DNA of 64,000 nt from Vaginimicrobium propionicum. GTDB lineage: Bacteria; Actinomycetota; Actinomycetes; Propionibacteriales; Propionibacteriaceae. A model generated the notes under the pieces. That model was not told the origin of the DNA and made no database searches. It was given only the letters and a program-made list of their open reading frames with translations. The translations under genes were made by a program, and so were the position numbers. The DNA lies in NCBI RefSeq assembly GCF_900155645.1, contig NZ_LT706985.1, positions 1,784,051 to 1,848,050 of the forward strand. The letters run 5' to 3'. Positions 17,384 to 26,457 of this stretch are shown one piece after another; the first letter of the stretch is position 1; every line of letters starts with the position of its first letter.

Positions 17384-18513
17384 ATACGCAGTGTGAGCCG
17401 GGAGCTTAGGCTGATGGCCTGTTGATAATAGCCAAGTAATTGGTCACAAACCGCTGACCAAGTGCGAGCCTCGACACGTTCGCGTCCTAAGCGGCCGAAA
17501 GCTGCCCGTTTATAGTCATCGCCAACGAGGTCAGCCACTTGGTTGCGCAGCGCCATCAAATCGCCAGGCGGATAAAGCCAACCATTGCGTGAAGAATCCA
17601 CGATATCTATTGGCCCGCCCTTTCTAGGGGCGATTACTGGCAGCGCGCAAGCCTGGGCTTCTTGTAAAGTTTGGCCAAAAGTTTCTAACTCTCCAGGGTG
17701 GACGAAAATATCTAGGCTGGCAAGGTATACAGGTAAATCATCGCCAGTCTTCATACCCACAAATATGGCTTGTGGCAAGGCTTTTTCTAATTCGTGACGC
17801 TGTGGGCCGTCCCCGATAATAACCAGTTTCGTGTTGGGGATCTCGCATAGCGCCGCTAAATCTTCAACCTGTTTTTCGGGGCCAAGGCGACCCATATAGC
17901 CGATAACAACTTCGCCGTCTGGTGCCCAAGAATGGTGCAGTTGCCAGTTTCGTTTGGTCGGATTGAAACGTCTGGAATCAACTCCGCGCCCCCAAACATG
18001 AACGCGGGCGAAACCGTGATCAACAAGTTGTTGACGGGTGTAGGTGGATGGCGCCAGATTGATCGTCGCCATATTGTGCAATTTACGCATGTGGCGCCAG
18101 ACCAGCGGTTCCGCGAGATGGTAACCGTATTTGGCAGCATATGTCGGTACTTCAGTTTGATAAAGCGCAACGACTGGCACCCCCAATTTGGTTGCTGCTT
18201 TTAGCCCCGTATGACCCAAAACAAACGGTGCCGCTAGGTGTACGACATCGGGGGAGAAATCGTTCAGTAACTTTTCTACGCTGTGATTAGTGGCTACCGA
18301 CAGCCGCAGAGCTGGATACCAGGGCAAAGTAACTGAAGATGTTGTCTGCACCGGAAAACCAACATAATCATCTGGAACGCCACCAGGGTGGCTAGGGGCG
18401 ATAACCATCGCTTCGTGGCCGGTTTGGCGTAAATGCTCAAGCATGCGCAACACAGAATTCGTTACCCCATTGATGCTGGGTAAAAAACTTTCGGTAATAA
18501 ATGCAATGCGCAC
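17380..18513 (-). CDS. GT4 glycosyltransferase, MgtA/PimB-like
   Basis: A retaining GT-B glycosyltransferase, 377 residues. The N-terminus MRIAFITESFLPSINGVTNSVLR is typical of the actinobacterial lipid mannosyltransferases (MgtA, PimB'), and the donor-side motif E277TFGQTLQE285 is the EX7E signature, followed by PVIAPRKGGPIDIV. Substrate is inferred: a mannosyl or glucosyl transfer to a membrane glycolipid on the cytoplasmic face. It stands alone on the minus strand, ending in a 4-bp overlap with nnr. Confidence 0.82.
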   Translation of the reverse strand: MRIAFITESFLPSINGVTNSVLRMLEHLRQTGHEAMVIAPSHPGGVPDDYVGFPVQTTSSVTLPWYPALRLSVATNHSVEKLLNDFSPDVVHLAAPFVLGHTGLKAATKLGVPVVALYQTEVPTYAAKYGYHLAEPLVWRHMRKLHNMATINLAPSTYTRQQLVDHGFARVHVWGRGVDSRRFNPTKRNWQLHHSWAPDGEVVIGYMGRLGPEKQVEDLAALCEIPNTKLVIIGDGPQRHELEKALPQAIFVGMKTGDDLPVYLASLDIFVHPGELETFGQTLQEAQACALPVIAPRKGGPIDIVDSSRNGWLYPPGDLMALRNQVADLVGDDYKRAAFGRLGRERVEARTWSAVCDQLLGYYQQAISLSSRLTLRI

Positions 18514-18701
18514 GAGACCAGTTTACGAGCAGTGATTGGCAAACCCGAATTAGCCCTACGCTAGGTTGCCCTTCGCGAGCAGTCGTAACCATTTGGTAGG
18601 TTGGCGCTATTCTAGCCGCTGTGACTTAGATGGTGTCTCTTAATAGGGGCTAAGGTATGAGCCAAGCCAATAGGCACAAGTTGATGAAGTGAGGAATTAG
18701 G

Positions 18702-21296
18702 GTGACAAGAATGCGACGCCTGGTGATCGTGGAATCACCAACCAAGGCGAATAAAATCGCTAGTTTCTTAGGCGAGGATTACATCGTTGAATCCAGCCGA
18801 GGCCACGTCCGCGATTTACCCAATAACGCCTCCGAAGTGCCAGCTAAATATAAGACTCAGGCCTGGTCTCGACTAGGCGTAGATATTGACCATGATTTCG
18901 CGCCACTTTATATCGTCAACCCCGAAAAGCGCGCCACGATAAAACGACTAAAAGAACAGTTGAAGAGCGCTGACGAGTTATATCTGGCAACAGATGAAGA
19001 CCGCGAAGGGGAAGCTATCGCCTGGCACCTCTTAGCGGAATTGAAGCCGAAGGTGCCGGTTAAGAGAATGGTGTTCCACGAGATCACGCCGCAGGCGATT
19101 TTCCAGGCAGTAGAAAACCCGCGCGAGATCGATCTTGATTTAGTGGATGCCCAAGAGACTCGCCGGATCTTAGATCGCCTATACGGTTATCAGGTTTCGC
19201 CAGTGCTATGGAAGAAAGTCATGCCGAAACTCTCCGCTGGACGAGTCCAGTCGGTTGCAACCAGGCTGGTTGTCGATCGTGAACGAGAGAGAATCGCGTT
19301 CGTGGCCGCTAAATATTGGGATCTAAGCCTGAAACTAGCCACACAAACCCAAGACACTTTCACGGCTCGACTAGCCGATGTGGCCGGGGTGCGGGTAGCG
19401 CGCGGCACAGATTTCGACGCTAAAGCTAAACTTCGAGCAAATACCTTAGCGTTAAGCGAGCCGGCTGCTGAAAATCTTTCTAAAGCCCTAGTTAAAGCAC
19501 AAATTAGGGTCAGTGATGTGGACGCTAAGCCCTATCGCCGTCGTCCGGCAGCCCCATTTAGAACTACCACTTTGCAGCAAGAGGCCGGACGTAAATTGGG
19601 CTTCGCCACCGAACGTACTATGCGGATTGCTCAGTCTCTCTACGAGTCTGGATTCATCACTTATATGCGTACCGATTCGGTTTCGTTGTCTGGTGAGGCT
19701 ATCCAGGCGGCGCGTGCCCAGGCGGTTCAGCTTTACGGCTCTGACCAAGTGCCCGATAAGCCGCGCATCTATGCGTCCAAGGTGAAGAATGCCCAAGAGG
19801 CTCACGAGGCGATTCGTCCGGCGGGAGATAAGTTCCGTACCCCAGCTCAAACTGGCTTGTCTGGCGATGAACTTCGGCTTTACGAATTGATTTGGCAGCG
19901 CACTGTAGCGTCCCAAATGGCTGATGCTGTGGGGGAGCAAGTTTCAGTAAAAATGTCGGCAGATTTTGCTGCTGGCGTAGATGTTGGGACGGGTGAGCCA
20001 GCCCCTAATGCCGGTTTAGTGGCGTCTGGGCGCACCATAACCTTTGCTGGTTTTATGCGCGCCTATGTGGAATCAACGGCTCAGGGCGAAGAAACGCCAA
20101 GACTGCCAAAGCTGAGCGCCGGGCAGGAAATCAACTTGGTTGAGGCTGCCCCGCTTGGGCATGAGACGAAACCGCCGGCTCGCTACACCGAGCCGAGCTT
20201 GATAGCTAAATTAGAAGAGCTGGAGATTGGCCGACCCTCAACCTATGCCTCGATTATTCGTACCATCACAGCCAGGGACTACGTTTATCGTCGCGGTACT
20301 GCCTTAGTGCCCACCTGGCTAGCATTCGCGGTTACCAGATTATTGGAAGATCATTTCCCCCAGCTAGTTGACTACGCTTTTACTGCTGGTCTAGAGGAAC
20401 ATCTTGATGAGATCGCCAGTGGTCAACGTGCCCGCTTGGAGGTATTAGAGCGGTTCTATCATGGTGGCGGTGGAGCCAAGGGATTAGCCGAGTTGACTAG
20501 CGACTTAGGCGATATTGACGCTAAAGCAACATCCACTTTCCCGCTGGCGGATTCCGGGATTGTGGTGCGCGTGGGACGTTACGGCCCCTACCTTGAACAT
20601 GATGGTAAACGCGCTAATTTGCCCCCCGATTTAGCTCCTGATGAGTTGAATGTTGATAAAGCTGAAGAGTTGCTTACCAGCGGTAGTGATCAGCGTGAGC
20701 TTGGGATAAACCCGAATACTTCACGGATGATAGTGGCTAAGAATGGTCGGTATGGCCCCTATGTCACCGAGATTCTTGAAGATGACGCCCCGAAATCTGC
20801 CAAAGCCAAGACTGCCTCACTATTTAAGACGATGGCCTTGGATACGCTCACTTTGGAACAAGCGGTGAAACTGCTGAGTTTGCCTCGTGTTGTTGGGACA
20901 AGCGATGGAGTGGAGATTACGGCACAAAATGGCCCTTATGGTCCGTATCTGAAGAAGGGTAGCGATACCCGCCAGCTTGCCAATGAGGAGGAGCTGTTTA
21001 CCGTCACTTTGGAGGCGGCAGAGAAATTATTTGCAGAGCCAAAGAAACGGGGGCGTGCCGCAGCGCCAATGCGTGAGTTGGGTAAAGATCCGCAAACCGG
21101 TAAAGAAATGGTGATAAAGACGGGTCGGTTTGGACCTTATATCACTGACGGTGAAACGAACCAGTCCTTGCCGAAATCTCTAGCCATAGACGACATTACG
21201 GCTGAGCAGGCGTCAGAAATGTTGGCGGCTAAACGTGCTAAAGGCCCGGCTAAAAGGCGCACTACTAGAGGCAAAAAAGGCTCGACTAAGAAATAA
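18702..21296 (+). CDS. topA: DNA topoisomerase I
   Basis: Type IA topoisomerase that relaxes negative supercoils. It starts at GTG 18702 with GAGGAA ahead. The Toprim domain opens with LVIVESPTKANKI (E11) and ATDEDREGEAIAWHL; the nucleophile is Y321 in FITYMRTDSVSLS. Instead of zinc ribbons the C-terminus has four GRYGPY-type repeats (TopA_C_3) and a lysine/arginine tail (KRRTTRGKKGSTKK), as in other actinobacteria, which helps processivity. At 864 residues it is full length. tmk follows after a 148-bp gap. Confidence 0.97.
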   Translation: MTRMRRLVIVESPTKANKIASFLGEDYIVESSRGHVRDLPNNASEVPAKYKTQAWSRLGVDIDHDFAPLYIVNPEKRATIKRLKEQLKSADELYLATDEDREGEAIAWHLLAELKPKVPVKRMVFHEITPQAIFQAVENPREIDLDLVDAQETRRILDRLYGYQVSPVLWKKVMPKLSAGRVQSVATRLVVDRERERIAFVAAKYWDLSLKLATQTQDTFTARLADVAGVRVARGTDFDAKAKLRANTLALSEPAAENLSKALVKAQIRVSDVDAKPYRRRPAAPFRTTTLQQEAGRKLGFATERTMRIAQSLYESGFITYMRTDSVSLSGEAIQAARAQAVQLYGSDQVPDKPRIYASKVKNAQEAHEAIRPAGDKFRTPAQTGLSGDELRLYELIWQRTVASQMADAVGEQVSVKMSADFAAGVDVGTGEPAPNAGLVASGRTITFAGFMRAYVESTAQGEETPRLPKLSAGQEINLVEAAPLGHETKPPARYTEPSLIAKLEELEIGRPSTYASIIRTITARDYVYRRGTALVPTWLAFAVTRLLEDHFPQLVDYAFTAGLEEHLDEIASGQRARLEVLERFYHGGGGAKGLAELTSDLGDIDAKATSTFPLADSGIVVRVGRYGPYLEHDGKRANLPPDLAPDELNVDKAEELLTSGSDQRELGINPNTSRMIVAKNGRYGPYVTEILEDDAPKSAKAKTASLFKTMALDTLTLEQAVKLLSLPRVVGTSDGVEITAQNGPYGPYLKKGSDTRQLANEEELFTVTLEAAEKLFAEPKKRGRAAAPMRELGKDPQTGKEMVIKTGRFGPYITDGETNQSLPKSLAIDDITAEQASEMLAAKRAKGPAKRRTTRGKKGSTKK

Positions 21297-21337
21297 TTGT
21301 CACACCAACCTGCGATGATGAGGCCAAAGGAGGTGCG

Positions 21338-21358
21338 GTGAAAATTGGTGTCGATTGA
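21338..21358 (+). other. Six-codon ORF behind a strong Shine-Dalgarno, upstream of tmk
   Basis: AAAGGAGG at about 21326-21333 is followed at normal spacing by GTG and five further sense codons (MKIGVD), then TGA. It is the best ribosome-binding site in this gap, yet it serves only a minimal ORF. It could be a leader peptide for tmk-holB or a chance motif. A longer overlapping frame from TTG 21345 reaches into tmk but has no recognisable coding character. Confidence 0.25.
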
Positions 21359-21444
21359 AGCCGCTGGGGGCAGGCTGTGCAAAAGTTGGCCAAAACAACG
21401 TGAAAGGCTAACACCAGATCTGTCTGCCAAGAAAGAAGCATTTG

Positions 21445-22062
21445 ATGGCTAGCCTTTTTGTGGTTTTTGAGGGTGGGGATTCCGCCGGAAAATCTACCCA
21501 AGCGGCGCTGCTTGCTGAGACTTTGAGAAAAGCTGGGGTTGAACATATTGTCACTCGGCAGCCTGGCGGTACTGCCTCAGGCGAGCGGATTCGTGACCTT
21601 TTGCTCGACCCGAAAGCTGTGTTAGACGATCGTTGTGAAGCCCTGCTTTATGCGGCTGACAAGGCGCAACACGTTAGCGAAGTGATTAGGCCGGCACTAG
21701 CTAGCGGCAAGGTGGTCATATGTGATCGATATTGCGATTCGTTGATCGCCTATCAAGGTGGCGGACGTGGGCTAGATGCTGGTGAGCTAAACCAATTGCT
21801 GCTTTGGGCTACTGGCGGTTTGTTCGCAGATCTGACTATTTTGTTGGATGTTGCCCCTAACCAGGCAGTTAATAATATCTGCGAAAAAGACCGCGTTGAA
21901 GCTGCTGGGGAGGCGTTTCACGCTAGAGTGCGCCAGGGTTTCTTGGACTTGGCAGCTAAAAACCCCAAGCGGTATCTCGTCCTTAATGCGCGCCAAAGTG
22001 TGGCCGATATTGCCACTCAGGTGCGTCAAGCGGTTGGTGAGCGGCTAGGTAGGTCGTTATAG
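21445..22062 (+). CDS. tmk: Thymidylate kinase
   Basis: Phosphorylates dTMP to dTDP. The ATG at 21445 is preferred over a TTG one codon earlier because AGAAAGAAG precedes it. Over 205 residues it shows the P-loop FEGGDSAGKST (8-18), the substrate segment VICDRYCDSLIAYQG, and LLDVAPNQAV. The arginine-rich LID region of the E. coli type is not obvious here. The stop is immediately followed by the ATG of holB, so the two are coupled. Confidence 0.95.
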   Translation: MASLFVVFEGGDSAGKSTQAALLAETLRKAGVEHIVTRQPGGTASGERIRDLLLDPKAVLDDRCEALLYAADKAQHVSEVIRPALASGKVVICDRYCDSLIAYQGGGRGLDAGELNQLLLWATGGLFADLTILLDVAPNQAVNNICEKDRVEAAGEAFHARVRQGFLDLAAKNPKRYLVLNARQSVADIATQVRQAVGERLGRSL

Positions 22063-23241
22063 ATGAGCGTTTGGGACGAATTAGTTAGTCAATCTGGCGC
22101 GGTGGCTGTGCTGCAGGGTGCCGTACAGGCTACCCATGGCGGGGCGAACCGTCACTCGATGAGCCATGCTTGGCTAATTACCGGCCCACCAGGTTCTGGT
22201 CGCTCAAATACTGCTCGCGCCTTTGCTGCTGCGCTCTTGTGCGATGATGACGGTTGCGGTCAGTGTCGCTCATGTAAGACGGTACTTGGTGGCATGCACC
22301 CAGACGTGACAGTATTGGCAACCCAAAAATTATCTATCGGCGTTGATCAGATCCGTGAAATCGCGTTCAAGTCATCTATGAGTCCGACTATTGGTCGTTA
22401 TCAAATAATTATCGTCGAGGATGCAGATCGAGTCACCGGGCGCGGGGCGGATGCGCTACTAAAGTCGCTAGAGGAGCCGCCGGAGAAAACGGTTTGGCTA
22501 TTGTGTGCCCCGACTGCTGATGATGTCGAGATCACTATTCGTTCAAGGTGTCGCAGAGTAGCTTTGCGTACCCCAGCCATCGATGATGTCGTTAACCTGT
22601 TGGTGACTCGCGACGGTATTGACCCGATTATGGCTGACCACGCTGCTCGGGCAGCTGGTGGTCATATTGGCCGCGCCAGGCGGTTAGCCACAGATGAAGT
22701 CGCCCGCAATCTGCGTCGTAATTGGCTGAAAATCCCTAGTCAGCTCACGAGTGTTTCGGCTTGCCTAAATAGTGCTGAGCAGGTTGTTAAAGAAGCTAAT
22801 GCCCAGGCGAGTGCCGCCACCGAAAAGTTGGACGCTAAAGAGTTAGCTGAGTTGCGTCAAGCGCTAGGTTTAGAAACTCGAGGCGTTCGACCGCGCAATA
22901 TCAAAGCCGCCTTGGATTCACTGGCAGACGAGCAGAAAATGCGCTCGAAGAGGTTCGTGCGTGACGAACTAGACCGCGTCCTAACCGAGCTATCTACCTG
23001 GTATCGAGATGTGCTGGCTATCCAACTAGAAGCCGTTGACGACGGTGATGAGGCGGCAGCTGGAGGGCAAACGGGTCTGGTCAACGCGGAATTACGAGCC
23101 GAGATTCGCAGTGCAGCTAACCGTAGTTCTGCCGCCGAGACACTGCGCCGATTGCAGGCGATTCTGGAAGCTAGAAAGATGCTGGATCACAATGTCGCGC
23201 CGTTGTTGGCTTTCGAAGCATTATTCCTTCAATTGGCTTAG
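22063..23241 (+). CDS. holB: DNA polymerase III subunit delta'
   Basis: Clamp-loader subunit of the replicative polymerase. The 392-residue protein has an AAA+ fold whose P-loop reads GPPGSGRS (41-48), with arginine in place of the Walker lysine, as expected for the non-hydrolysing delta' arm. Zinc-module cysteines are at about 60, 65, 68 and 71. EDADRVTGRGADALLKSLEEPP and the SRCR sensor are intact. The C-terminal collar domain is divergent. It begins directly at the tmk stop, the usual tmk-holB pair. Confidence 0.9.
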   Translation: MSVWDELVSQSGAVAVLQGAVQATHGGANRHSMSHAWLITGPPGSGRSNTARAFAAALLCDDDGCGQCRSCKTVLGGMHPDVTVLATQKLSIGVDQIREIAFKSSMSPTIGRYQIIIVEDADRVTGRGADALLKSLEEPPEKTVWLLCAPTADDVEITIRSRCRRVALRTPAIDDVVNLLVTRDGIDPIMADHAARAAGGHIGRARRLATDEVARNLRRNWLKIPSQLTSVSACLNSAEQVVKEANAQASAATEKLDAKELAELRQALGLETRGVRPRNIKAALDSLADEQKMRSKRFVRDELDRVLTELSTWYRDVLAIQLEAVDDGDEAAAGGQTGLVNAELRAEIRSAANRSSAAETLRRLQAILEARKMLDHNVAPLLAFEALFLQLA

Positions 23242-23353
23242 ATGGTAGTCAGCCAGTAGCCTCGGCGTGTCAGCGCCGCCTTAGTGCTAAGTCGGTGCAG
23301 AATTGATTCGTGGTAGTAGGTCTACCGGCAGTTTTATTGGGCTAGGAGTGAAC

Positions 23354-24067
23354 GTGACTAATAATCCGAGTTTTGGGCTTTCCGGAGCTAGCCCTGCCCG
23401 GCCGCGCGACCCTGAAGAGTTGCAGGCACAATCAGAACTAGATTTTTCAACTGCCAGTTCTGAAGAAACTGTGATTGGCGAGGATATGAACATGGTGGCA
23501 AATAACGAATCAGAGCCGACCAGGGTTTACAGCGACGAATTGAGTCAGAGGGATCGCATGCTGGGAACCGTCCAGCCAGATAACACTGAGGTGCCTGTCG
23601 AGCCGAAACTGACTAAACGAGTTACCGATAAATTCTTTGGTGCGTTAGGGCTATTTTTGCTACGCATTGGGCTTGCCGTCGTCATCGCTGTCATTGGTTG
23701 GCAGGTGCTAACCGATCAGACCGGCTACACCACTGGTTTGATAGACGGTGGGCTGCCAGAGGATTACGCGGGCATCATCGCGTTGGTTTGTGGAATCGGT
23801 TTGTTGGTGACCACTATCCTGTTAATTCTTGGTTGGTGTACCCGTGTAGTGTCAGCCTTCGCTACTGTCGGTTCAATCGCGGTTCTGGTGCTCTTCCGTT
23901 TTGGCCCATTCAATCCCGTCATGGCCGGTAGCAGCGGTTTCTACGGCGACCGTGACCTATTAATCACCTTGATTTTCTTCCTGTTGGTGATGCTAGGGCC
24001 TGGTGGCTGGTCAGTGGATTACGCTTATCGACGTGGCCGCCAGAAGAGCAAACTAGAACAGCTCTAA
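23354..24067 (+). CDS. DoxX-like membrane protein
   Basis: The GTG at 23354 with AGGAG five bases upstream is the best start, giving 237 residues. The first about 85 residues are hydrophilic, acidic and probably disordered. Four hydrophobic segments follow (FFGALGLFLLRIGLAVVIAVIGW; YAGIIALVCGIGLLV...; VSAFATVGSIAVLVLF; LLITLIFFLLVMLGPGG), with short loops and a basic end, in the DoxX arrangement. DoxX relatives are associated with thiol and oxidative stress, but no enzymatic residue can be pointed to, so the role here is open. Confidence 0.7.
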   Translation: MTNNPSFGLSGASPARPRDPEELQAQSELDFSTASSEETVIGEDMNMVANNESEPTRVYSDELSQRDRMLGTVQPDNTEVPVEPKLTKRVTDKFFGALGLFLLRIGLAVVIAVIGWQVLTDQTGYTTGLIDGGLPEDYAGIIALVCGIGLLVTTILLILGWCTRVVSAFATVGSIAVLVLFRFGPFNPVMAGSSGFYGDRDLLITLIFFLLVMLGPGGWSVDYAYRRGRQKSKLEQL

Positions 24068-24097
24068 GCTCTGTCACCTCGATTACCGGCGGCAAGA

Positions 24098-24103
24098 TAA
24101 GCT
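24098..24103 (+). promoter_or_regulatory. -10 hexamer six bases before the RicT start codon
   Basis: TAAGCT fits TANNNT and lies exactly 6 nt before ATG 24110. There is no Shine-Dalgarno. This is the spacing of leaderless promoters; no clear -35 is seen. Confidence 0.4.
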
Positions 24104-24109
24104 AACGGT

Positions 24110-24781
24110 ATGGACATCATCGGGGTTGAATTTGATCGCTACGGTCAGCTCCACTATTTGCGTGTCCCAGAAGGTGAATCTTTCAACGTCGGTGACGACG
24201 TCTTGTATCCGACTTCCAGTGGCACTGAGGTTGCAAAGGTTGTTTGGTGTGGGAGCTCAGCATTAACTGATATTCCCCTGTGTCCGGGTCGGGCAGATCA
24301 GGCTGCGATAAGCCGAGATAGTGAAAATAAAGCAGCTAGGGCGAAAGCCCAGTCAGTCGCAACGGAGCTGATTAATCAGCATGGGCTACCAATGCGGGTT
24401 GTTGGCGTAGATTTGCTAGATCGTTCTGATGAATTCGACCGGATGGTGGCCATCTACTATACGGCTCCACACCGAGTAGATTTTCGGGCTTTAGTTCCAG
24501 ATTTAGCGCGTGCCCTGGCAGCCAGAATAGATTTGCGTCAAGTAGGTGCTCGTGACGCCGCCAGGTTAATCGGCGGCGTAGGACGGTGCGGACGCCAGTT
24601 GTGCTGCGCTAATAATCTGGGTTTGTTGGAGCCAATAAGTTTGCGTGAAATCAATTATTCGACTGCAATGCCAGCCACTGGAGCGTGCGGCAGATTGTTG
24701 TGCTGTTTACGCTATGAGGATGATCTACCCTGCGGGCAAGATCCCAACAGCTGCCCGGCCAGCCCATACGCCAACGATTAA
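24110..24781 (+). CDS. PSP1 domain protein, RicT (YaaT)-like
   Basis: A 223-residue PSP1-family protein. The N-terminal half (GVEFDRYGQLHYLRVPEG) and DFRALVPDLARALAARIDLRQVGARDAARLIGG are characteristic, as are the two cysteine clusters GRCGRQLCC and GACGRLLCCLRYED. In Bacillus the homologue RicT is part of the Ric complex affecting RNA processing and carries Fe-S clusters; that function is known from family members only. It often lies next to holB, as here with one gene between. A lipoprotein peptidase begins 8 bp later. Confidence 0.88.
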   Translation: MDIIGVEFDRYGQLHYLRVPEGESFNVGDDVLYPTSSGTEVAKVVWCGSSALTDIPLCPGRADQAAISRDSENKAARAKAQSVATELINQHGLPMRVVGVDLLDRSDEFDRMVAIYYTAPHRVDFRALVPDLARALAARIDLRQVGARDAARLIGGVGRCGRQLCCANNLGLLEPISLREINYSTAMPATGACGRLLCCLRYEDDLPCGQDPNSCPASPYAND

Positions 24782-24789
24782 GGAGTCGC

Positions 24790-26373
24790 GTGCGTCTGCG
24801 TAGAACCTTGAGCGCGCTTTGCGTTGGGCTGTTGTTGACAGCTTGCGCCCCGGCACCCAGCCAACTAGCCCCCACGCCTTCATCACCGTCTCCGACGCCA
24901 ATTCAGCTACCCATACCTGCTAATACCTGGCCTGAGCTAGCCAACCCAGATCGGCGCCAAGTCGATTCCAATGCGAAACCGAGAGTTTTCGTAAACCCGC
25001 CACAAGGAAGCGGATTAGGGCGTTACTTCAACCAGAAACTGCACTGGCAGGAATGTGGCGGTTTTTAGTGCGCCGAATTCGCTGCCCCCCTGGATTGGAA
25101 TAATCCTGACGCTCAAGCCATCACGATAAGCATGAAACGTGCTACAGCCGAGCACAATACCTTGGGCAGCCTATTCATAAATCCTGGTGGGCCAGGCATG
25201 CCAGCCAAAGGTTATGTAGATGATTTCCATCGTTCTCAACTGGCTGGCTATGACATCATCGGCATGGATTCTAGAGGTTCAGGGGATTCCACTCCGGTCG
25301 TTTGTGGCACTACCGAGGAGTTAGATTCCTATTTCGCTGCTGATATCTCACCCGACGATGCTAGTGAAGAGGCTGCGTTAGTGGATGAGGCCAAGAAATT
25401 CGCTGATGGGTGCCGACGAAACTCTGGTGTGCTGTTGGATCACATTTCGACTATCGAGACCATGTATGACTATGACTTGGCTAGGCAGTTAGTTGGGGAT
25501 GAGAAATTGAATTTTTATGGGATTAGCTACGGTACTTTCCTTGGCGCGGTCTACGCAGAGCTTTTCCCAGATAAGGTCGGACGCATGGTTTTAGATGCGC
25601 CCGTGCAGCTTGACCCGAATCAAGAAGTGCCTCAAGCAGTTGGCTTTGAGCGGGCATTGCATGCTTGGGCTGCTTGGTGCGGCGAACAAACCAATGAAAT
25701 TTGTCCCCTCGGAAATAATGAAGACGAAGTAGTGCAGACTTTTGTAGATTTCCTTGAGGCGGTAGACGCTAAACCGTTGCAAACAGGCACACCACGACAA
25801 CTTACTCAATCGTTGGCTGTTTCTGGACTAGCAATATTTTTTTACGGCGGTCAAGAGTATTACCAGCAATTAGCTCAGATTCTGTCTGCCGCTATCCAAA
25901 CGTCTGATGGGTCGGTGTTGCTAATGGCTGCTGACCAGATGAATGATCGCAGCCAGTCCGGTTATTCGTCGCTGGCAACTGCTTTCCCAGCAATATCTTG
26001 TGCCGATACTCAAGATGATGGGCTAGCAGCAAGTTATGCTTACTGGCGCAATGAAGTGATACCTCAGGCTCCAGTATTCGGTAAATTCTTTGGCCCAGAT
26101 GCTTTATGCCCAATCTGGACGGCTAAGCCGATGCCGCGAATCAAGTTTTCCGCTGCTGGGGCTGCCCCGATAGTAGTCGTAGGCTCAACCTTAGATTCTG
26201 CTACCCCCTACGAGCAGGCTGTTACCATGGCAGATTCGTTGGAATCGGCGGTGTTAGTGACTAGAGAAGGCCCTGGACATGGCTCTTTGGGGGATAGCGA
26301 ATGTGTAGATAAAGCAGTATTTAACTACCTCAACCATGGCCGAGTGCCTGCCGAGGGTACTCGCTGCCACTAG
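24790..26373 (+). pseudogene. TAP-like secreted peptidase (alpha/beta hydrolase) broken by an amber codon
   Basis: One continuous frame encodes a lipoprotein (GTG start, AAGGAG upstream, lipobox LLTAC) and an S33-type alpha/beta hydrolase of the tripeptidyl aminopeptidase family, but codon 93 is TAG (25066-25068). On both sides homology-like text is continuous: WQECGGF, stop, CAEFAAPLDWNNPD, where the family usually has a residue such as Q between F and CA. CAG to TAG would be a single transition. Beyond the stop everything is intact: S246 in GISYG, D469 in STLDSATP, H497 in GPGHGS, and the C-terminal TAP domain. It is a recent nonsense mutation, a suppressed stop or a sequencing error. No restart with a Shine-Dalgarno is seen after the stop. 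Confidence 0.85.
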
Positions 26374-26445
26374 GCCTTACGCACCCAACCGTGATATTTT
26401 TTGCACCTATAGCCACCCAGTCGCCCGCATCCAGTGCTGGTGAAG

Positions 26446-26451
26446 TAGATT
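26446..26451 (+). promoter_or_regulatory. -10 hexamer six bases before the amine oxidase GTG
   Basis: TAGATT fits TANNNT and ends 6 nt before the GTG at 26458, where no Shine-Dalgarno is visible. This suggests a leaderless transcript; no -35 match is seen. Confidence 0.35.
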
Positions 26452-26457
26452 GTTTAT

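Noticed and set aside
25132-26373. The part of the peptidase after the amber stop as an independent gene
   Set aside because: Its first ATG falls inside conserved family sequence, without a signal peptide or Shine-Dalgarno, while the upstream part supplies exactly the missing N-terminus in the same frame.
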